From assembly GCF_000636015.1 (NCBI RefSeq), contig NZ_JFZJ01000016.1:1-42985 (forward strand): 42,985 bases of DNA. Reading direction: 5' to 3'. The position numbers and the translations under genes were made by a program. The notes under the pieces were generated by a model that saw only the letters and a program-made list of their open reading frames with translations, had not been told where the DNA came from and did no database searches. Within the stretch, counting starts at the first letter, position 1; each line of letters opens with the position of its first letter. The DNA comes from Rhodomicrobium udaipurense JA643. Lineage in GTDB: Bacteria > Pseudomonadota > Alphaproteobacteria > Rhizobiales > Rhodomicrobiaceae. Below, piece by piece: positions 17,802-27,165 of this stretch.

Positions 17802-17846
17802 TTTATCGCGGCGGTCCATCGGGATTCCGGTGGATAGAGATCAAGC

Positions 17847-17882
17847 AGGGGGCTGAGCATTGTCTCGGCCCTTTCTTTTTTT
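17847..17882 (+). terminator. Terminator after the phosphoketolase-like gene
   Basis: AGGGGGCTGAG, loop CATTGT, CTCGGCCCTT, then a T-rich tail. The stem has one G-T wobble in the middle. Confidence 0.75.
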
Positions 17883-18058
17883 CAAACGAAGCAAAGCGTT
17901 GCAACTGCGCAACGGTCTAGGGCGGCATCCGGCAATATTTGGACGCTTTTCATGTTGCGCGAATAATGAAGTTGCCGCGAAAAGGACGCCATCTCGCCTT
18001 ACACATGACTTGGTGTATTAATTGTTAATAAAAAATAGACGATTTGTTCCTATAACGC

Positions 18059-18074
18059 TTTGCATCGATGCAAA
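18059..18074. promoter_or_regulatory. Perfect 16-bp palindrome TTTGCATCGATGCAAA
   Basis: The sequence equals its own reverse complement. It lies 34 nt upstream of a small open frame at 18108, in an AT-rich stretch. It could be the site of a dimeric repressor or activator. No regulator can be named. Confidence 0.45.
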
Positions 18075-18107
18075 AGCTGCATCTGTTGAAGCAAAACGGA
18101 GCACACC

Positions 18108-18197
18108 ATGAACATTCTCTTCGAGGGCCTCTCCTCTATCTTCGCTTTCATCAAGGAAGAATTCGATCTCGACCCCGCGAACCTCTGGCTTCGCTAA
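18108..18197 (+). CDS. Possible 29-residue small protein
   Basis: An ATG at 18108 is preceded by GGAG with 6 nt spacing and opens a frame of 29 codons ending in TAA. The peptide starts MNILFEGLSSIFAFIKEE, then has DLDP and ends NLWLR. The first half is hydrophobic with Phe and Ile, the middle acidic, which fits an amphipathic helix. It stands alone between the phosphoketolase-like gene and the debranching enzyme, with an AT-rich upstream region and a palindrome at 18059. Chance cannot be excluded at this length. Function unknown. Confidence 0.4.
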   Translation: MNILFEGLSSIFAFIKEEFDLDPANLWLR

Positions 18198-18509
18198 ACA
18201 ATCGCAAGATCGAATATTTGCCTGATACTCAGGGTTCGCACGGCGAACGATGCAGAGCTACAGAATTTGTATTCATTGCGTTTAATACAGCGGCGGCGAG
18301 CCTTCAGATCTCGCCAAGGGACAGTCGCTTTTCTGAATTGAGACCGTCGAAAGCAGCAAGACCGGCGATTTCCGGCCGCCCGATCCGGCTCCTGCTTTCG
18401 AGAATGCCGCGCTTTCCGCGGACCGCGGCGCACCCGCCAGCCGAAATCCGGCGCGAGGTCGCTCATCGAGCTCATGAGCGACCGCCACACAATTCACCCG
18501 CCGCACTCT
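18198..18509. other. Intergenic stretch with an inverted repeat
   Basis: Contains the perfect inverted repeat GGTCGCTCAT / ATGAGCGACC (18457-18466 and 18474-18483, 7-nt loop), which may end transcription of the debranching gene although no T tract follows. A second GC-rich hairpin CCGCCGC/GCGGCGG overlaps the stop of that gene. No gene is supported here. Confidence 0.45.
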
Positions 18510-20729
18510 TCACGCGGCGGCGCTGTCGCCCGCATCGAGAAGCACGGCGATATTGATCTTCCCGGTCCGTTCCAGCACCCCGACCGAGACATTGCCGCTT
18601 GGCTCCGGCCGGACGGTGAAGCTGATCGACGCATCCCCGAGCCTCATGTTGCGAATCGTGATTTCGCCAATCGACATGGGCACCACGGGATTTCGCAGCG
18701 TGATCGTGCGGTGCGGCAGGCTGTAATGCAGCCCAAGCACCGCCTGCAACAAGTGAAACACCGCGCCGCTCGCCCATGCCTGCGGCGAACAGGCGACGGG
18801 ATACAGCGTCGGGCCACGGCTACGCCGACGCGGAAAGCCGCAGAACAGCTCCGGCAACCGCCGCTGGTCCATGTAAGCCGCCGCTTGCATCAGCCCGTCG
18901 AAGATCGGCGCGATGCCTTGCGTCAGCCCGTAACGCGCGAGGCCGATGGCGATGATGGCATTGTCGTGCGGCCAGATCGACCCATTGTGATAGGACATCG
19001 GATTGTAGCGCGCCTCGCCCGAGGCGACGGTGCGAATCCCCCAGCCCGAATTGAAACGCGGCCGTAACAGATCGTTTGCCACCTGGCGCGCGCGTTCCGG
19101 CATCATGATGCCGGTCGCCATCGCGTGCGCCGCGTTGCTTGTGCGGACGCGGCAGGGCTGCTTCTTCCCGTCGAGCGCCAGCGCGTAAGTCCCGAGGTCG
19201 TCGCACCAGAAGGCCGCCTCGAACCTCAGACGAAGAAGCTCCGCTTTCGCGATCAGAGTGTCCGCGCGCTCGATCTCGCCGAGAAGCTTCGCACAATCCG
19301 CCGCCACCTTCAGCGCCGCGTAGACATAGCCCTGCACTTCGACCAGTGCGATAGGCCCGTCCGCGAGCGAGCCATCGGCGTGGAACACCGCATCGTGCGA
19401 GTCCTTCCAGCCCTGATTGACGAGGCCATTCTGATTGGCGCGCGCATATTCGACGAAGCCGTCGCTGTCCGGGTCGCCCGGACCATCGATCCAATCGAGC
19501 GCGGCGATCACGTTCGGCCAGATCTCGCGCAGGAATGCGATGTCGCCCGTGCGTTCGACATAAAGCCCCGCGAGCAGCACGAAAAGCGGTGTTGAATCGA
19601 CGCTGCCGTAGTAGAGGCCGAAGGGCACCTCACCGAGCGCGGCCATTTCGCCGCCGCGCATCTCGTGCAGGATCTTGCCGGGCTGCGCGTCGGACGCGTC
19701 GTCGAAGGTGGTGGCCTGAAACCGCGCCAGCCGCTTCAGGACGCCGCGCGCGACAGATGGGTCGAACCACAGAAGCTGCATCGCGGTGATGAGCCCGTCG
19801 CGGCCGAAGGTGGTCGAGTACCACGGGATGCCCGCATAGGGATATTTGCCATCCGTGGTCTTCGTCATCAGCATGCGCAGATCGGCGAGCGAGCGACAGA
19901 TGATCTCGTTCACCACCGCATTGGAGGTGTTGACGCTCGCGATCTCGCGCGGCTTGCCGACGAGGTCGCGGCGGGCGTGAAACAGCCCCCAGAGGAACGA
20001 GTCAGCGGCGGGCTGCCCCTCGCCGTCGCACTTTATCGCCACATAAAGACGCTCAGTCTCGCGCGGCGCGAGCGTCATCTTGAAGCGCGCCGTCGCCTCC
20101 GTCAGCTCGTCCGGAGCCGGCTCGAAGGTGAGCGTCGTCTCGCGCACCTTTCCGTCGATGCCGGTGTAACTCAGCTTGACCTTGTCCTCGCCGATGACCT
20201 CCTTCTTCAGGGAGCCGCGCGCGGGGCGCCGCATGCCGCGCACCTCGAACAGGTCGGCGAAATCGGCGTCGAAGTGGAAAAGAAGGTCGAGCGAGACGGG
20301 CTCCGCGCCATGATTGACGAACGCATTGCGTTGCGCCAGCCCGCCATTGTGAAGATAGATCGTGCGCTTGATGTGCACGGTGTCCTTGAGTAGCCCGATC
20401 CCGTCGCCAGCGACATGGATGTCGGGGTTGGTCAGGTCCGCGCGCATGTTCAGATTGTCGTCGCGCATCGTCGAGCCGAGGAGGAGCGGCATCTCGCCGT
20501 TCACGCACACCGAGAGCTTCGACAGATGACGCGTGTCGTGCGAGTAAAGCCCGCTGGCTTCATCGCTGGCACAACCGATGTCGCCGTAATTGTCCATCAC
20601 CGCAAAGCAATCGTTCTGCTTCAGAATGCAGCGCGGCCGTGATGGAGCGCCTGCCGAGGCGATATAGAACGGGGATTCGCTCTCCGGTATCGTGTCGCAG
20701 GCGCTCGGTTCTTTCGGCGCATCCAGCAT
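18510..20729 (-). CDS. Amylo-alpha-1,6-glucosidase (glycogen-debranching type)
   Basis: A 739-residue protein with an N-terminal debranching-enzyme domain (residues about 30-230: CFAVMDNYGDIG, GLYSHDTRHLSKL, KRTIYLHNGGLAQRNAFVNH) and a C-terminal (alpha/alpha)6 catalytic barrel with YAGIPWYSTTFGRDGLITAM, GSVDSTPLFVLLAGLY, NQGWKDSHDAV, YNPMSYHNGSIWPHDNA and ACSPQAWASGA. The family removes alpha-1,6 branch glucose, or acts on related alpha-glucans. There is no signal peptide. AAGAGG precedes the ATG. It lies near the GH15 gene but is separated from that cluster by the GH3 and phosphoketolase-like genes. Involvement in glycogen use is a family-based inference. Confidence 0.88.
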   Translation of the reverse strand: MLDAPKEPSACDTIPESESPFYIASAGAPSRPRCILKQNDCFAVMDNYGDIGCASDEASGLYSHDTRHLSKLSVCVNGEMPLLLGSTMRDDNLNMRADLTNPDIHVAGDGIGLLKDTVHIKRTIYLHNGGLAQRNAFVNHGAEPVSLDLLFHFDADFADLFEVRGMRRPARGSLKKEVIGEDKVKLSYTGIDGKVRETTLTFEPAPDELTEATARFKMTLAPRETERLYVAIKCDGEGQPAADSFLWGLFHARRDLVGKPREIASVNTSNAVVNEIICRSLADLRMLMTKTTDGKYPYAGIPWYSTTFGRDGLITAMQLLWFDPSVARGVLKRLARFQATTFDDASDAQPGKILHEMRGGEMAALGEVPFGLYYGSVDSTPLFVLLAGLYVERTGDIAFLREIWPNVIAALDWIDGPGDPDSDGFVEYARANQNGLVNQGWKDSHDAVFHADGSLADGPIALVEVQGYVYAALKVAADCAKLLGEIERADTLIAKAELLRLRFEAAFWCDDLGTYALALDGKKQPCRVRTSNAAHAMATGIMMPERARQVANDLLRPRFNSGWGIRTVASGEARYNPMSYHNGSIWPHDNAIIAIGLARYGLTQGIAPIFDGLMQAAAYMDQRRLPELFCGFPRRRSRGPTLYPVACSPQAWASGAVFHLLQAVLGLHYSLPHRTITLRNPVVPMSIGEITIRNMRLGDASISFTVRPEPSGNVSVGVLERTGKINIAVLLDAGDSAAA

Positions 20730-20882
20730 TCAAAACCTCTTCGTTCGCTGATGTTTGGCCCCCGCCCCCTAATGAACAAACTGCCCGCCACTAAAGCGCC
20801 GTCGGTGGGCAATTGTTGATGCTTTCTCGGATATTTTACTGCATCATCGCATAAAACCGCGATCAGTTTCATGGAGAATGGC

Positions 20883-21101
20883 ATGGCATTCGAAGCACTG
20901 AAAGCTGAACTCGATCTTCTCCTGCAAACGGTTGCGGACGCGCCTGAAGATCGCTTCGGCTTCTACATCCAGTTGAAGGAAAAGCTGAACCAGGCTCGCG
21001 CCTTCGGCTACACGCCTCCTCAGGATCTGGTCGATCTCGAAGCCGAACTCGACAAGGAATTCACGGACGAGAACGCCGAAAAGTTTCCTCGTCCGTCCTG
21101 A
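20883..21101 (+). CDS. Small acidic helical protein, function unknown
   Basis: A 72-residue protein with heptad-like leucines (FEALKAELDLLLQTVAD, then YIQLKEKLNQARAFG) and an acidic end (DLVDLEAELDKEF). GGAGAA lies 5 nt before the ATG at 20883, which decides this start over the in-frame ATG at 20871. It is divergent from the debranching gene and convergent with lon. No signal peptide or membrane helix. I do not recognise the family. Confidence 0.7.
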   Translation: MAFEALKAELDLLLQTVADAPEDRFGFYIQLKEKLNQARAFGYTPPQDLVDLEAELDKEFTDENAEKFPRPS

Positions 21102-21148
21102 TCGAAGCGGCCAGACGCCCGCCCGGCTTTTTTCCAAAGCGGCTTGCC

Positions 21149-23560
21149 CTAATGCACCGAGGCCGGCGCTTCCGGCTGCGGCTCGCTTTCCAGTGCCGCC
21201 GCGATCACATCGTCCACGCGTTCGAGCCAGACGAAGTCGAGGCTCTTGCGCGTCTCTTCGGGGATGTCATCATAATCGCGACGATTGCGCGCAGGCAACA
21301 TAACACGCGTTAACCCCGCGCGCGCCGCCGCCGTTACTTTTTCCTTAATGCCGCCAACCGGCAGCACGAGACCGCGCAAGCTGATCTCGCCCGTCATCGC
21401 CGTGTCGCTGCGCACCGTGCGCCCCGATAGCAGCGAATAGAGCGCGGTAAACATCGCCACGCCCGCGCTGGGGCCGTCCTTCGGGGTCGCGCCCGCCGGA
21501 ACGTGGATGTGGATATCGCTCTTTTCGAAGAGCGCCGGATCGAGCCCGAGCGACGTTGCACGGTTCTTCACGAGGCTGAGCGCGGCTTGCGCGCTTTCGC
21601 GCATCACATCGCCGAGCTGGCCGGTGAGGATGAGCACGCCCTTGCCGGGCGCGCGCGTCGCCTCGATGAAGAGGATATCGCCGCCAACAGGCGTCCAGGC
21701 TAGGCCCGTCGCCACGCCGGGAACGCTGGTGCGCATCGCAACTTCGTTCTCGAAACGCGGCTGGCCGAGGATGCCCACGAGGTCATCCGTGTGGATCTGC
21801 ACCTTGTCGCCCGGCGCTTCGGCGATGCGCACCGCGACGTTGCGCAACACCTTGCCGATTTCGCGTTCGAGCGAGCGCACGCCTGCCTCGCGCGTGTAGT
21901 CCTCGATGATGGCGGTCAGCGCGTCGTCGTCGATGCCCGCCTGCGCGGTGGTGAGGCCATTCGCTTCAAGCTGGCGCGCCACGAGATAGCGCTTGGCGAT
22001 TTCGAGCTTTTCCTTCGCCGTATAACCCGCAAGCTGGATGATCTCCATGCGGTCGAGGAGCGGGCCGGGGATCGTGTCCAGCATGTTCGCCGTCGCGATG
22101 AAGGTAACGCGCGACAGGTCGAACGGCACGCCGAGATAAGCGTCGCGGAACGTATTGTTCTGCTCGGGGTCGAGCACTTCGAGCATCGCCGCGAACGGGT
22201 CGCCCTGAATGCCGCGCCCCATCTTGTCGATCTCGTCCAGCATCATCACCGCGTTGCGCTGACCCGCCTTCTTGATCCCCTGAATGATATTGCCCGGCAG
22301 CGAGCCGATATAGGTGCGCCGATGGCCACGGATTTCCGCCTCGTCATGCACGCCGCCAAGGCTGACGCGCACGAAGGGCCGCTCCATCGCGCGGGCGATG
22401 GACTGGCCGAGCGAGGTCTTGCCGACGCCGGGCGGGCCGACGAAGCACAGGATCGGGGCCTTGCCCTGCGGCGCGAGCTTGCGAACGGCAAGATATTCGA
22501 TGATGCGCTGCTTGATCTTGTCGAGGCCGAAATGGTCGTCTTCGAGGATCTTGCGCGCCTGCGCGATGTCGATCGGCTTTTCATCCGGCAGCGCCCAGGG
22601 AAGCTCGGTGAGCGTGTCGAGATAGGTGCGGATCATGCCCGCTTCGGCCGCCTGCTCGGGCAGACGCTCATAGCGACGCAGCTCCTTTTTCGCCTGCGTC
22701 TCCACCTCGGTGGGCATCTGCGCCTTGGCAATGGCCGCGGCAAGTTCGGCGACCTCATCGGATTTGCCGTCGCCTTCGCCGAGCTGGCGCTGGATCGCCG
22801 CCATCTGTTCGCGCAACACGGCCTCGCGCTGGCGCTCGTCGAACACGGCTTTCGTCTGCCGGCCGATTTCCTGCGTGAGCCGCAGCACCTCAATGCGCTC
22901 GGACAGAAGCCGCGAGACCTTTTCCATGCGGATGGGCAGATCGACGGTTTCGAGGATTTCCTGCTTCTGCTCGCTCGGGATGTCCATATAGGCGGTGACC
23001 AGGTCGGCCAGCATTGCGCCCGAAGTGGCGTTCTGCATCGCGTTGACGAGTTCGGTCGGCACCTGCGGCAGAAGCTCCAGCGCCTCGACCGCCTTTTGGC
23101 GCAAAACCATCATGCGCGCTTCGATCTCCGCGCCATCTTCCGACGGTTCGGCGATCCGCTGCACGTTCGCGATCAGCACAGGCCGTTCCTGCTGGAAATC
23201 GAGCACGCGGAAGCGCTCGACGCCCTGCACGATGACGTGGTGTGTGCCGTCCGGCGCGGTGACGTAGCGCGCGATGTTCGCGACGGTGCCGACGCGGTGC
23301 ATGTCGTTGCCGTGGGGCTCGGCGTTGCTGCTGTCGCGCTGCATGAGGATGCCGATCTGCTTTTCCTCGCGCATGGCCTGCTGAACCGCCGCGATGGAAA
23401 TAGGCCGACCGATGGAGATCGGGAAGAGCGTGCCGGGGAAGATCGTCGTTTCGCGGATCGGGAGGATGAGAAGCGCGTTTGAACCGTCGGTGCCATCCGC
23501 CACGGTTTCACCGGGCTGCATCTCGGCCTCCGGCGCCGGACCGGTATTGGATTGATCCAT
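21149..23560 (-). CDS. lon: ATP-dependent Lon protease
   Basis: An 803-residue LonA. The N-terminal substrate domain starts [22 protein letters not shown]. The AAA+ domain has Walker A GPPGVGKT near residue 375, Walker [10 protein letters not shown] and the sensor region [12 protein letters not shown]. The protease domain has the catalytic Ser in [10 protein letters not shown] and the Lys in GGIKEKV. It degrades misfolded and regulatory proteins in the cytosol. It starts 15 nt after the stop of the small heat-shock gene with AAGGAAG upstream, so the two form an operon. This hsp20-linked lon may be a second copy besides the usual clpX-linked lon, which lies outside the window. Confidence 0.96.
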   Translation of the reverse strand: MDQSNTGPAPEAEMQPGETVADGTDGSNALLILPIRETTIFPGTLFPISIGRPISIAAVQQAMREEKQIGILMQRDSSNAEPHGNDMHRVGTVANIARYVTAPDGTHHVIVQGVERFRVLDFQQERPVLIANVQRIAEPSEDGAEIEARMMVLRQKAVEALELLPQVPTELVNAMQNATSGAMLADLVTAYMDIPSEQKQEILETVDLPIRMEKVSRLLSERIEVLRLTQEIGRQTKAVFDERQREAVLREQMAAIQRQLGEGDGKSDEVAELAAAIAKAQMPTEVETQAKKELRRYERLPEQAAEAGMIRTYLDTLTELPWALPDEKPIDIAQARKILEDDHFGLDKIKQRIIEYLAVRKLAPQGKAPILCFVGPPGVGKTSLGQSIARAMERPFVRVSLGGVHDEAEIRGHRRTYIGSLPGNIIQGIKKAGQRNAVMMLDEIDKMGRGIQGDPFAAMLEVLDPEQNNTFRDAYLGVPFDLSRVTFIATANMLDTIPGPLLDRMEIIQLAGYTAKEKLEIAKRYLVARQLEANGLTTAQAGIDDDALTAIIEDYTREAGVRSLEREIGKVLRNVAVRIAEAPGDKVQIHTDDLVGILGQPRFENEVAMRTSVPGVATGLAWTPVGGDILFIEATRAPGKGVLILTGQLGDVMRESAQAALSLVKNRATSLGLDPALFEKSDIHIHVPAGATPKDGPSAGVAMFTALYSLLSGRTVRSDTAMTGEISLRGLVLPVGGIKEKVTAAARAGLTRVMLPARNRRDYDDIPEETRKSLDFVWLERVDDVIAAALESEPQPEAPASVH

Positions 23561-23575
23561 TATGCCGCTTCCTTG

Positions 23576-23983
23576 TCAGAGAGATTTCTTTTCGAGGGTG
23601 ATGAGCAGGCAGCCGTTGCTGGCCTGTCGCTGGACCGAAACATAATGCGCGGGCGGTAGCGGAATGCGCCGCGCGAAACGGCCCTGCGGCAGCTCAAGCT
23701 GATGAATGAGCGCCGTGCGCAGTTCTTCCGGCAGCGAGCGCTTGCCCGAGACGGTGAGCATGCCGCCCTCGATCACCGCATCCACGGTTTCGGGATCGAC
23801 GCCCGGCAACGCGCACAGGATGAGCACTTCGGTCTTCGTTTCGAGAACGTCAACCGGCGGCTCCCAGGCCGGTTGCCCTGCCTGATGATGAACCTGAAAA
23901 AACTGCTGGTGTAGACGCTGGGCGCGGGAAAGGCGGTCAAGCGCCTCGAACCACATCCAGGTCGTGAATTCCTTTTTTGTCAT
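23576..23983 (-). CDS. Hsp20/alpha-crystallin small heat shock protein
   Basis: A 135-residue chaperone that holds unfolding proteins. After an N-terminal helix (FEALDRLSRAQRLHQQFFQ) comes the alpha-crystallin domain: PPVDVLETKTEVLILCALPGVDPETVDAVIEGGMLTVSGKR, described here by its edges, then GRFARRIPLP and a final strand NGCLLITLEKK. The start at 23983 has GGAA 8 nt upstream; ATGs at 24001 and 24037 are alternatives. It precedes lon by 15 nt and follows a sigma-32-like promoter, which fits a proteostasis operon. Confidence 0.88.
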   Translation of the reverse strand: MTKKEFTTWMWFEALDRLSRAQRLHQQFFQVHHQAGQPAWEPPVDVLETKTEVLILCALPGVDPETVDAVIEGGMLTVSGKRSLPEELRTALIHQLELPQGRFARRIPLPPAHYVSVQRQASNGCLLITLEKKSL

Positions 23984-24077
23984 GAAGTGCGTTCCTGACA
24001 TCGGATGCTCGGATGCGCGTGAGAGAGCCACAGCCAAGCCGGATCGAGGGAATGGGGGTGCCTGCTATTCCCGGATG

Positions 24078-24108
24078 AATATGGACGGTGGGTGGGACAG
24101 CTTTCAAG
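24078..24108 (-). promoter_or_regulatory. Sigma-32 (RpoH)-like promoter of hsp20-lon
   Basis: On the minus strand CTTGAA (24108-24103) is followed after 18 nt by CCATATT (24084-24078). Alphaproteobacterial RpoH promoters have CTTG, 17-18 nt, CYTATNT; this matches with one deviation in the -10. The predicted start lies about 90 nt before the hsp20 ATG. Confidence 0.5.
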
Positions 24109-24168
24109 GCTTCGCAATACGGATTATCCAGCGGGCGAGCGGCGCGTCCCTCGCAAAGGAAGGCGAGG

Positions 24169-24456
24169 CTACCGGTGCGGGGCTTTCCCGTAGAGTTTGC
24201 GAAGCTCGTCCTTCGCGCGTTCGAGCACCTGTTTGCGCTCGGCGGAAAGGGTGTGACCTGCGCGGTTGATGTAGAAGGTGAGCATCGACATGGCCGAGCG
24301 GAACGGCGGAGCCTTGCGGCGATCGCTCTTTTCCGCCGAGGCCTTCAGCGAGGCCGCGATTTTCCTCGGATCGTCGAGCGTGAAGACATCGGGTTCAAGG
24401 CTTAACGCATCGCTCGTTTCGGTTACATGCTGCGACCAGCGGTTTTGACTCGCCAT
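24169..24456 (-). CDS. DUF3175 family protein
   Basis: A 95-residue protein with the DUF3175 pattern: RWSQHVTETSDALSLEPDVF, then DPRKIAASLKASAE, PPFRSAMSMLTFYINRAG, and ERKQVLERAKDELRKLYG. The function of the family is not known to me; members are short, basic and cytosolic. The start at 24456 is set by GGGAG 7 nt upstream; the longer open frame upstream has no similarity. It lies upstream of hsp20 on the same strand, with about 185 nt between them holding the heat-shock-like promoter. Confidence 0.85.
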   Translation of the reverse strand: MASQNRWSQHVTETSDALSLEPDVFTLDDPRKIAASLKASAEKSDRRKAPPFRSAMSMLTFYINRAGHTLSAERKQVLERAKDELRKLYGKAPHR

Positions 24457-24645
24457 CTGCTGTCTCCCAAAGCGCCGGAAGGGCGCATGCCGGGGAGAAC
24501 GTTCGGGCGCGACCGGAGTTCTCGGCAACGCGGACTGTGCACAAAAGTCGAAAACCTGCTGCAACGGTGTGCGTCATGGGGACGCGCGCTTATGCAAATG
24601 CCGTAGAATTGAGCACAAATGCGGCTTGCCTGTTTCACACGCAGA

Positions 24646-24673
24646 TTTACTGTGAGCAGATGAAACATATAAT
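24646..24673 (+). promoter_or_regulatory. Putative promoter of gltI
   Basis: TTTACT (24646-24651) and a perfect TATAAT (24668-24673) are separated by 16 bp, 81 nt before the gltI start. Confidence 0.5.
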
Positions 24674-24753
24674 GCGATCCGCGCTCTCTTTTTGCATATC
24701 CTGACAACGCGCTCTCAACCCGTTCAATCAACCAAATAAAGGAGTTTGCATTC

Positions 24754-25662
24754 ATGGCCCTTTCCCGCTGGGTACTCGGACTAGCCTTGTTTGCAATGCC
24801 AGGACTGGCTCAGGCGCAGGATCTGACCGGTACCCTGAAGAAGATCAAGGACACCGGCACCATCACCATCGGCTATCGCGAAACGTCGATCCCGTTCTCG
24901 TATCTGGGCGCGGAAAACAAGCCCGTGGGCTTCGCGATGGACATCTGCGAAAAGGTCGTCGACGCGGTCAAGAAGGAACTGAAGGACGACGCGATCAAGA
25001 CAAACTACATCGCCGTTACATCCTCCACACGCATCCCGCTGATCGCCAACGGCACGGTGGACCTCGAATGTGGTTCGACCACCAACAACGCCGAGCGTCA
25101 GAAGCAGGTGTCCTACACCAACTCGCACTACCTTTCGGAAAGCAAGTACGTCACCAAGAAGGCGAGCAACATCAACTCGATTGCCGACCTGAAGGGCAAG
25201 ACCGTCGTTTCCACGGCGGGCACGACCAACATCAAGCAGCTCAACGAACGCAACCAGGCGGATAATCTCGGGCTGACGATCCTGACCGCGAAGGATCACG
25301 CCGAAGGCTTCCTGATGGTCGAGACCGATCGCGCCGCAGCCTTCGTGATGGACGACATCCTCCTTGCGGGCCTCGCCGCCAATTCGAAAGATCCGAGCCT
25401 CTACGTGATTTCGACGGACGCCTTCTCGAAGGCCGAGCCTTACGGCATCATGTTGCCGAAGGGCGACGAGCCGTTCAAGAAGGTGGTCGATGCCGCGACG
25501 GCAGAAATCTACAAGGCCGAAGGCCCGGCGCTCTATACGAAGTGGTTCGGAACCCCGATCCCGCCGAAGAACATCAACCTCAATCTGCCGCTCTCGCCCG
25601 CGCTCGCGAAGCAGTTCGAAGCGCCGCTCGATTCGGCCGATCCAGACGCGTACATCCGTTAA
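24754..25662 (+). CDS. gltI: Glutamate/aspartate ABC importer, periplasmic binding protein
   Basis: A 302-residue solute-binding protein. The signal peptide MALSRWVLGLALFAMPGLAQA is cleaved before QDLTGTL. The family 3 fold shows GTITIGYRETSIPFSYLG, GFAMDICEKVVDAVK, STRIPLIANGTVDLECGSTT and FVMDDILLAGLA, the pattern of GltI/DEBP. It delivers glutamate or aspartate to GltJK. AAAGGAG lies 7-8 nt before the ATG. A strong hairpin between this gene and gltJ should make it the most expressed part of the operon. Confidence 0.94.
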   Translation: MALSRWVLGLALFAMPGLAQAQDLTGTLKKIKDTGTITIGYRETSIPFSYLGAENKPVGFAMDICEKVVDAVKKELKDDAIKTNYIAVTSSTRIPLIANGTVDLECGSTTNNAERQKQVSYTNSHYLSESKYVTKKASNINSIADLKGKTVVSTAGTTNIKQLNERNQADNLGLTILTAKDHAEGFLMVETDRAAAFVMDDILLAGLAANSKDPSLYVISTDAFSKAEPYGIMLPKGDEPFKKVVDAATAEIYKAEGPALYTKWFGTPIPPKNINLNLPLSPALAKQFEAPLDSADPDAYIR

Positions 25663-25669
25663 TCGCATT

Positions 25670-25696
25670 GCGAGGCGCCCCGGCGCCTCGCTTTTT
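25670..25696 (+). terminator. Hairpin terminator between gltI and gltJ
   Basis: GCGAGGCGCC and GGCGCCTCGC form a perfect 10-bp stem, with CC between the arms, followed by TTTTT, 8 nt after the gltI stop. It probably lets only part of transcription reach the permease genes and protects the 3' end of the gltI RNA. Confidence 0.85.
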
Positions 25697-25719
25697 ATTT
25701 GCAGCGCGGAGACGGGGTC

Positions 25720-26454
25720 GTGGACAAGATCGTCGATTGGTTCAGCATTTTCTGGCAGGAGTCGGCCGAGGGAACGGGCACCTATGCCTACACCCTTCTG
25801 CTCGGTCTTCAGTTGACTCTCGAAATTTCAGTGATCGCGGCGGTGGTGGCCTTCGTGATGGGGTCCATCGTCGGGGTTTGCCGCACGCTGCCCTCGCCTC
25901 TCGTCCGGCGCCTGAGCGGCGCCTATGTCGAGTTTTTTCGTAACATCCCGCTCCTCGTCCAGTTGTTCCTTTGGTACTTCGTGCTGCCCGAGCTTCTGCC
26001 CCGCGATATCGGCATGTGGCTGAAGCAGGTGCCGCACTCGAACTTCTACACGGCGGCATTCGGGCTTGGCCTGTTTACGTCGTCGCGCGTGGCGGTGCAG
26101 CTTTCGGCGGCGATCACGTCCATGCCGCGCGGCCAGAAGATGGCGGCTACGGCGCTCGGCCTGACGACACGGCAGAGCTACACCAACGTGCTGCTGCCGA
26201 TGGCCTATCGCATCGTGTTTCCGCCGCTGACGTCGGAGCTTCTCAATCTCATCAAGAATTCGTCGGTCGCGCTGACCATCGGCGTAGCGGAACTGACGCA
26301 GAGCGCGCGCAACATGGACAGCTACACGTTTCAGACGTTTCAGGCGTTCACGGCGGCGACGCTGATCTACCTCGTACTCAACATCACGATAACAGCGGTC
26401 ATGCGGCGGATCGAGCACGGCGTCGCCGTTCCCGGCATGCTCGTGGCGAAGTGA
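25720..26454 (+). CDS. gltJ: Glutamate/aspartate ABC importer, permease GltJ
   Basis: A 244-residue inner-membrane permease of the His/Glu/Gln/Arg/opine family. Helices are visible at LLLGLQLTLEISVIAAVVAF, IPLLVQLFLWYFVLPELL and YTAAFGLGLFTSSRVAVQL. The EAA-type loop reads GQKMAATALGLTTRQSYTNVLLP. The GTG at 25720 is chosen as start because GGAG lies 8 nt upstream; the frame opens earlier at a TTG in the terminator tail. It ends 7 nt before gltK. Confidence 0.92.
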   Translation: MDKIVDWFSIFWQESAEGTGTYAYTLLLGLQLTLEISVIAAVVAFVMGSIVGVCRTLPSPLVRRLSGAYVEFFRNIPLLVQLFLWYFVLPELLPRDIGMWLKQVPHSNFYTAAFGLGLFTSSRVAVQLSAAITSMPRGQKMAATALGLTTRQSYTNVLLPMAYRIVFPPLTSELLNLIKNSSVALTIGVAELTQSARNMDSYTFQTFQAFTAATLIYLVLNITITAVMRRIEHGVAVPGMLVAK

Positions 26455-26461
26455 GGCGGCG

Positions 26462-27154
26462 ATGTTCTCGAACTTCGATTTTCAGGTCATCATCGACGCG
26501 CTGCCCTACCTCTTCCTTCAGGGCATGGTCTTCACGCTGAAGCTGACGCTTCTCGCGGCGATCTTCGGCACCATCTTCGGCACCGTGCTCGCACTGATGC
26601 GCCTTTCGGGCGTATGGCCGCTGCCGCAGATCGCGGGCGCCTATGTGAACTTCGTGCGGTCGCTGCCGTTGCTGCTCGTGATCTTCTGGTTCTTCTTCCT
26701 CGTGCCGTTCATCGCGCAGAAGATGGTCGGCTCACCGCGCCCGATCCCCATCGATCCGTTCCTCACTGCGCTGATTACCTTCAGCCTGTTCGAGGCGGTG
26801 TTCTTCTCGGAGATCATGCGCGCGGGCATCCAGTCCCTGCCGAAGGGTCAGGTCGCGGCGGGCTATGCGCTCGGCCTCAGCTACACGCAGGTGATGCGGC
26901 GTATCGTGCTGCCGCAGGCTTTCCGCAACATGCTGCCGGTGCTGCTCACGCAGACCATCGTGTTGTTCCAGGACACCTCGCTCGTCTATGTGCTGTCGCT
27001 GAACGACTTCCTCGGCATCGCGGGCAAGATAGGCCAGCGCGACGGACGCCTCACCGAGATGTATATTTTCGCGGCGCTCGTCTATTTCCTCATTTCCTTC
27101 GCGGCCTCGCAGGCGGTCCGACGCTTGCAGGCGCACACGGCAATCATTCGGTAG
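26462..27154 (+). CDS. gltK: Glutamate/aspartate ABC importer, permease GltK
   Basis: A 230-residue second permease subunit. It shares the layout of Glt[21 protein letters not shown] at the start, [20 protein letters not shown], the coupling loop [20 protein letters not shown], and [13 protein letters not shown]. It forms the membrane channel with GltJ. GAGG is 5-6 nt before the ATG, right after the gltJ stop. gltL follows after 11 nt. Confidence 0.93.
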   Translation: MFSNFDFQVIIDALPYLFLQGMVFTLKLTLLAAIFGTIFGTVLALMRLSGVWPLPQIAGAYVNFVRSLPLLLVIFWFFFLVPFIAQKMVGSPRPIPIDPFLTALITFSLFEAVFFSEIMRAGIQSLPKGQVAAGYALGLSYTQVMRRIVLPQAFRNMLPVLLTQTIVLFQDTSLVYVLSLNDFLGIAGKIGQRDGRLTEMYIFAALVYFLISFAASQAVRRLQAHTAIIR

Positions 27155-27165
27155 GGCTTCCACTC

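Noticed and set aside
15768..17819. 683-codon open frame on the minus strand
   Set aside because: Antisense shadow of the phosphoketolase-like gene.
21791..23482. 563-codon open frame on the plus strand
   Set aside because: Antisense shadow of lon.
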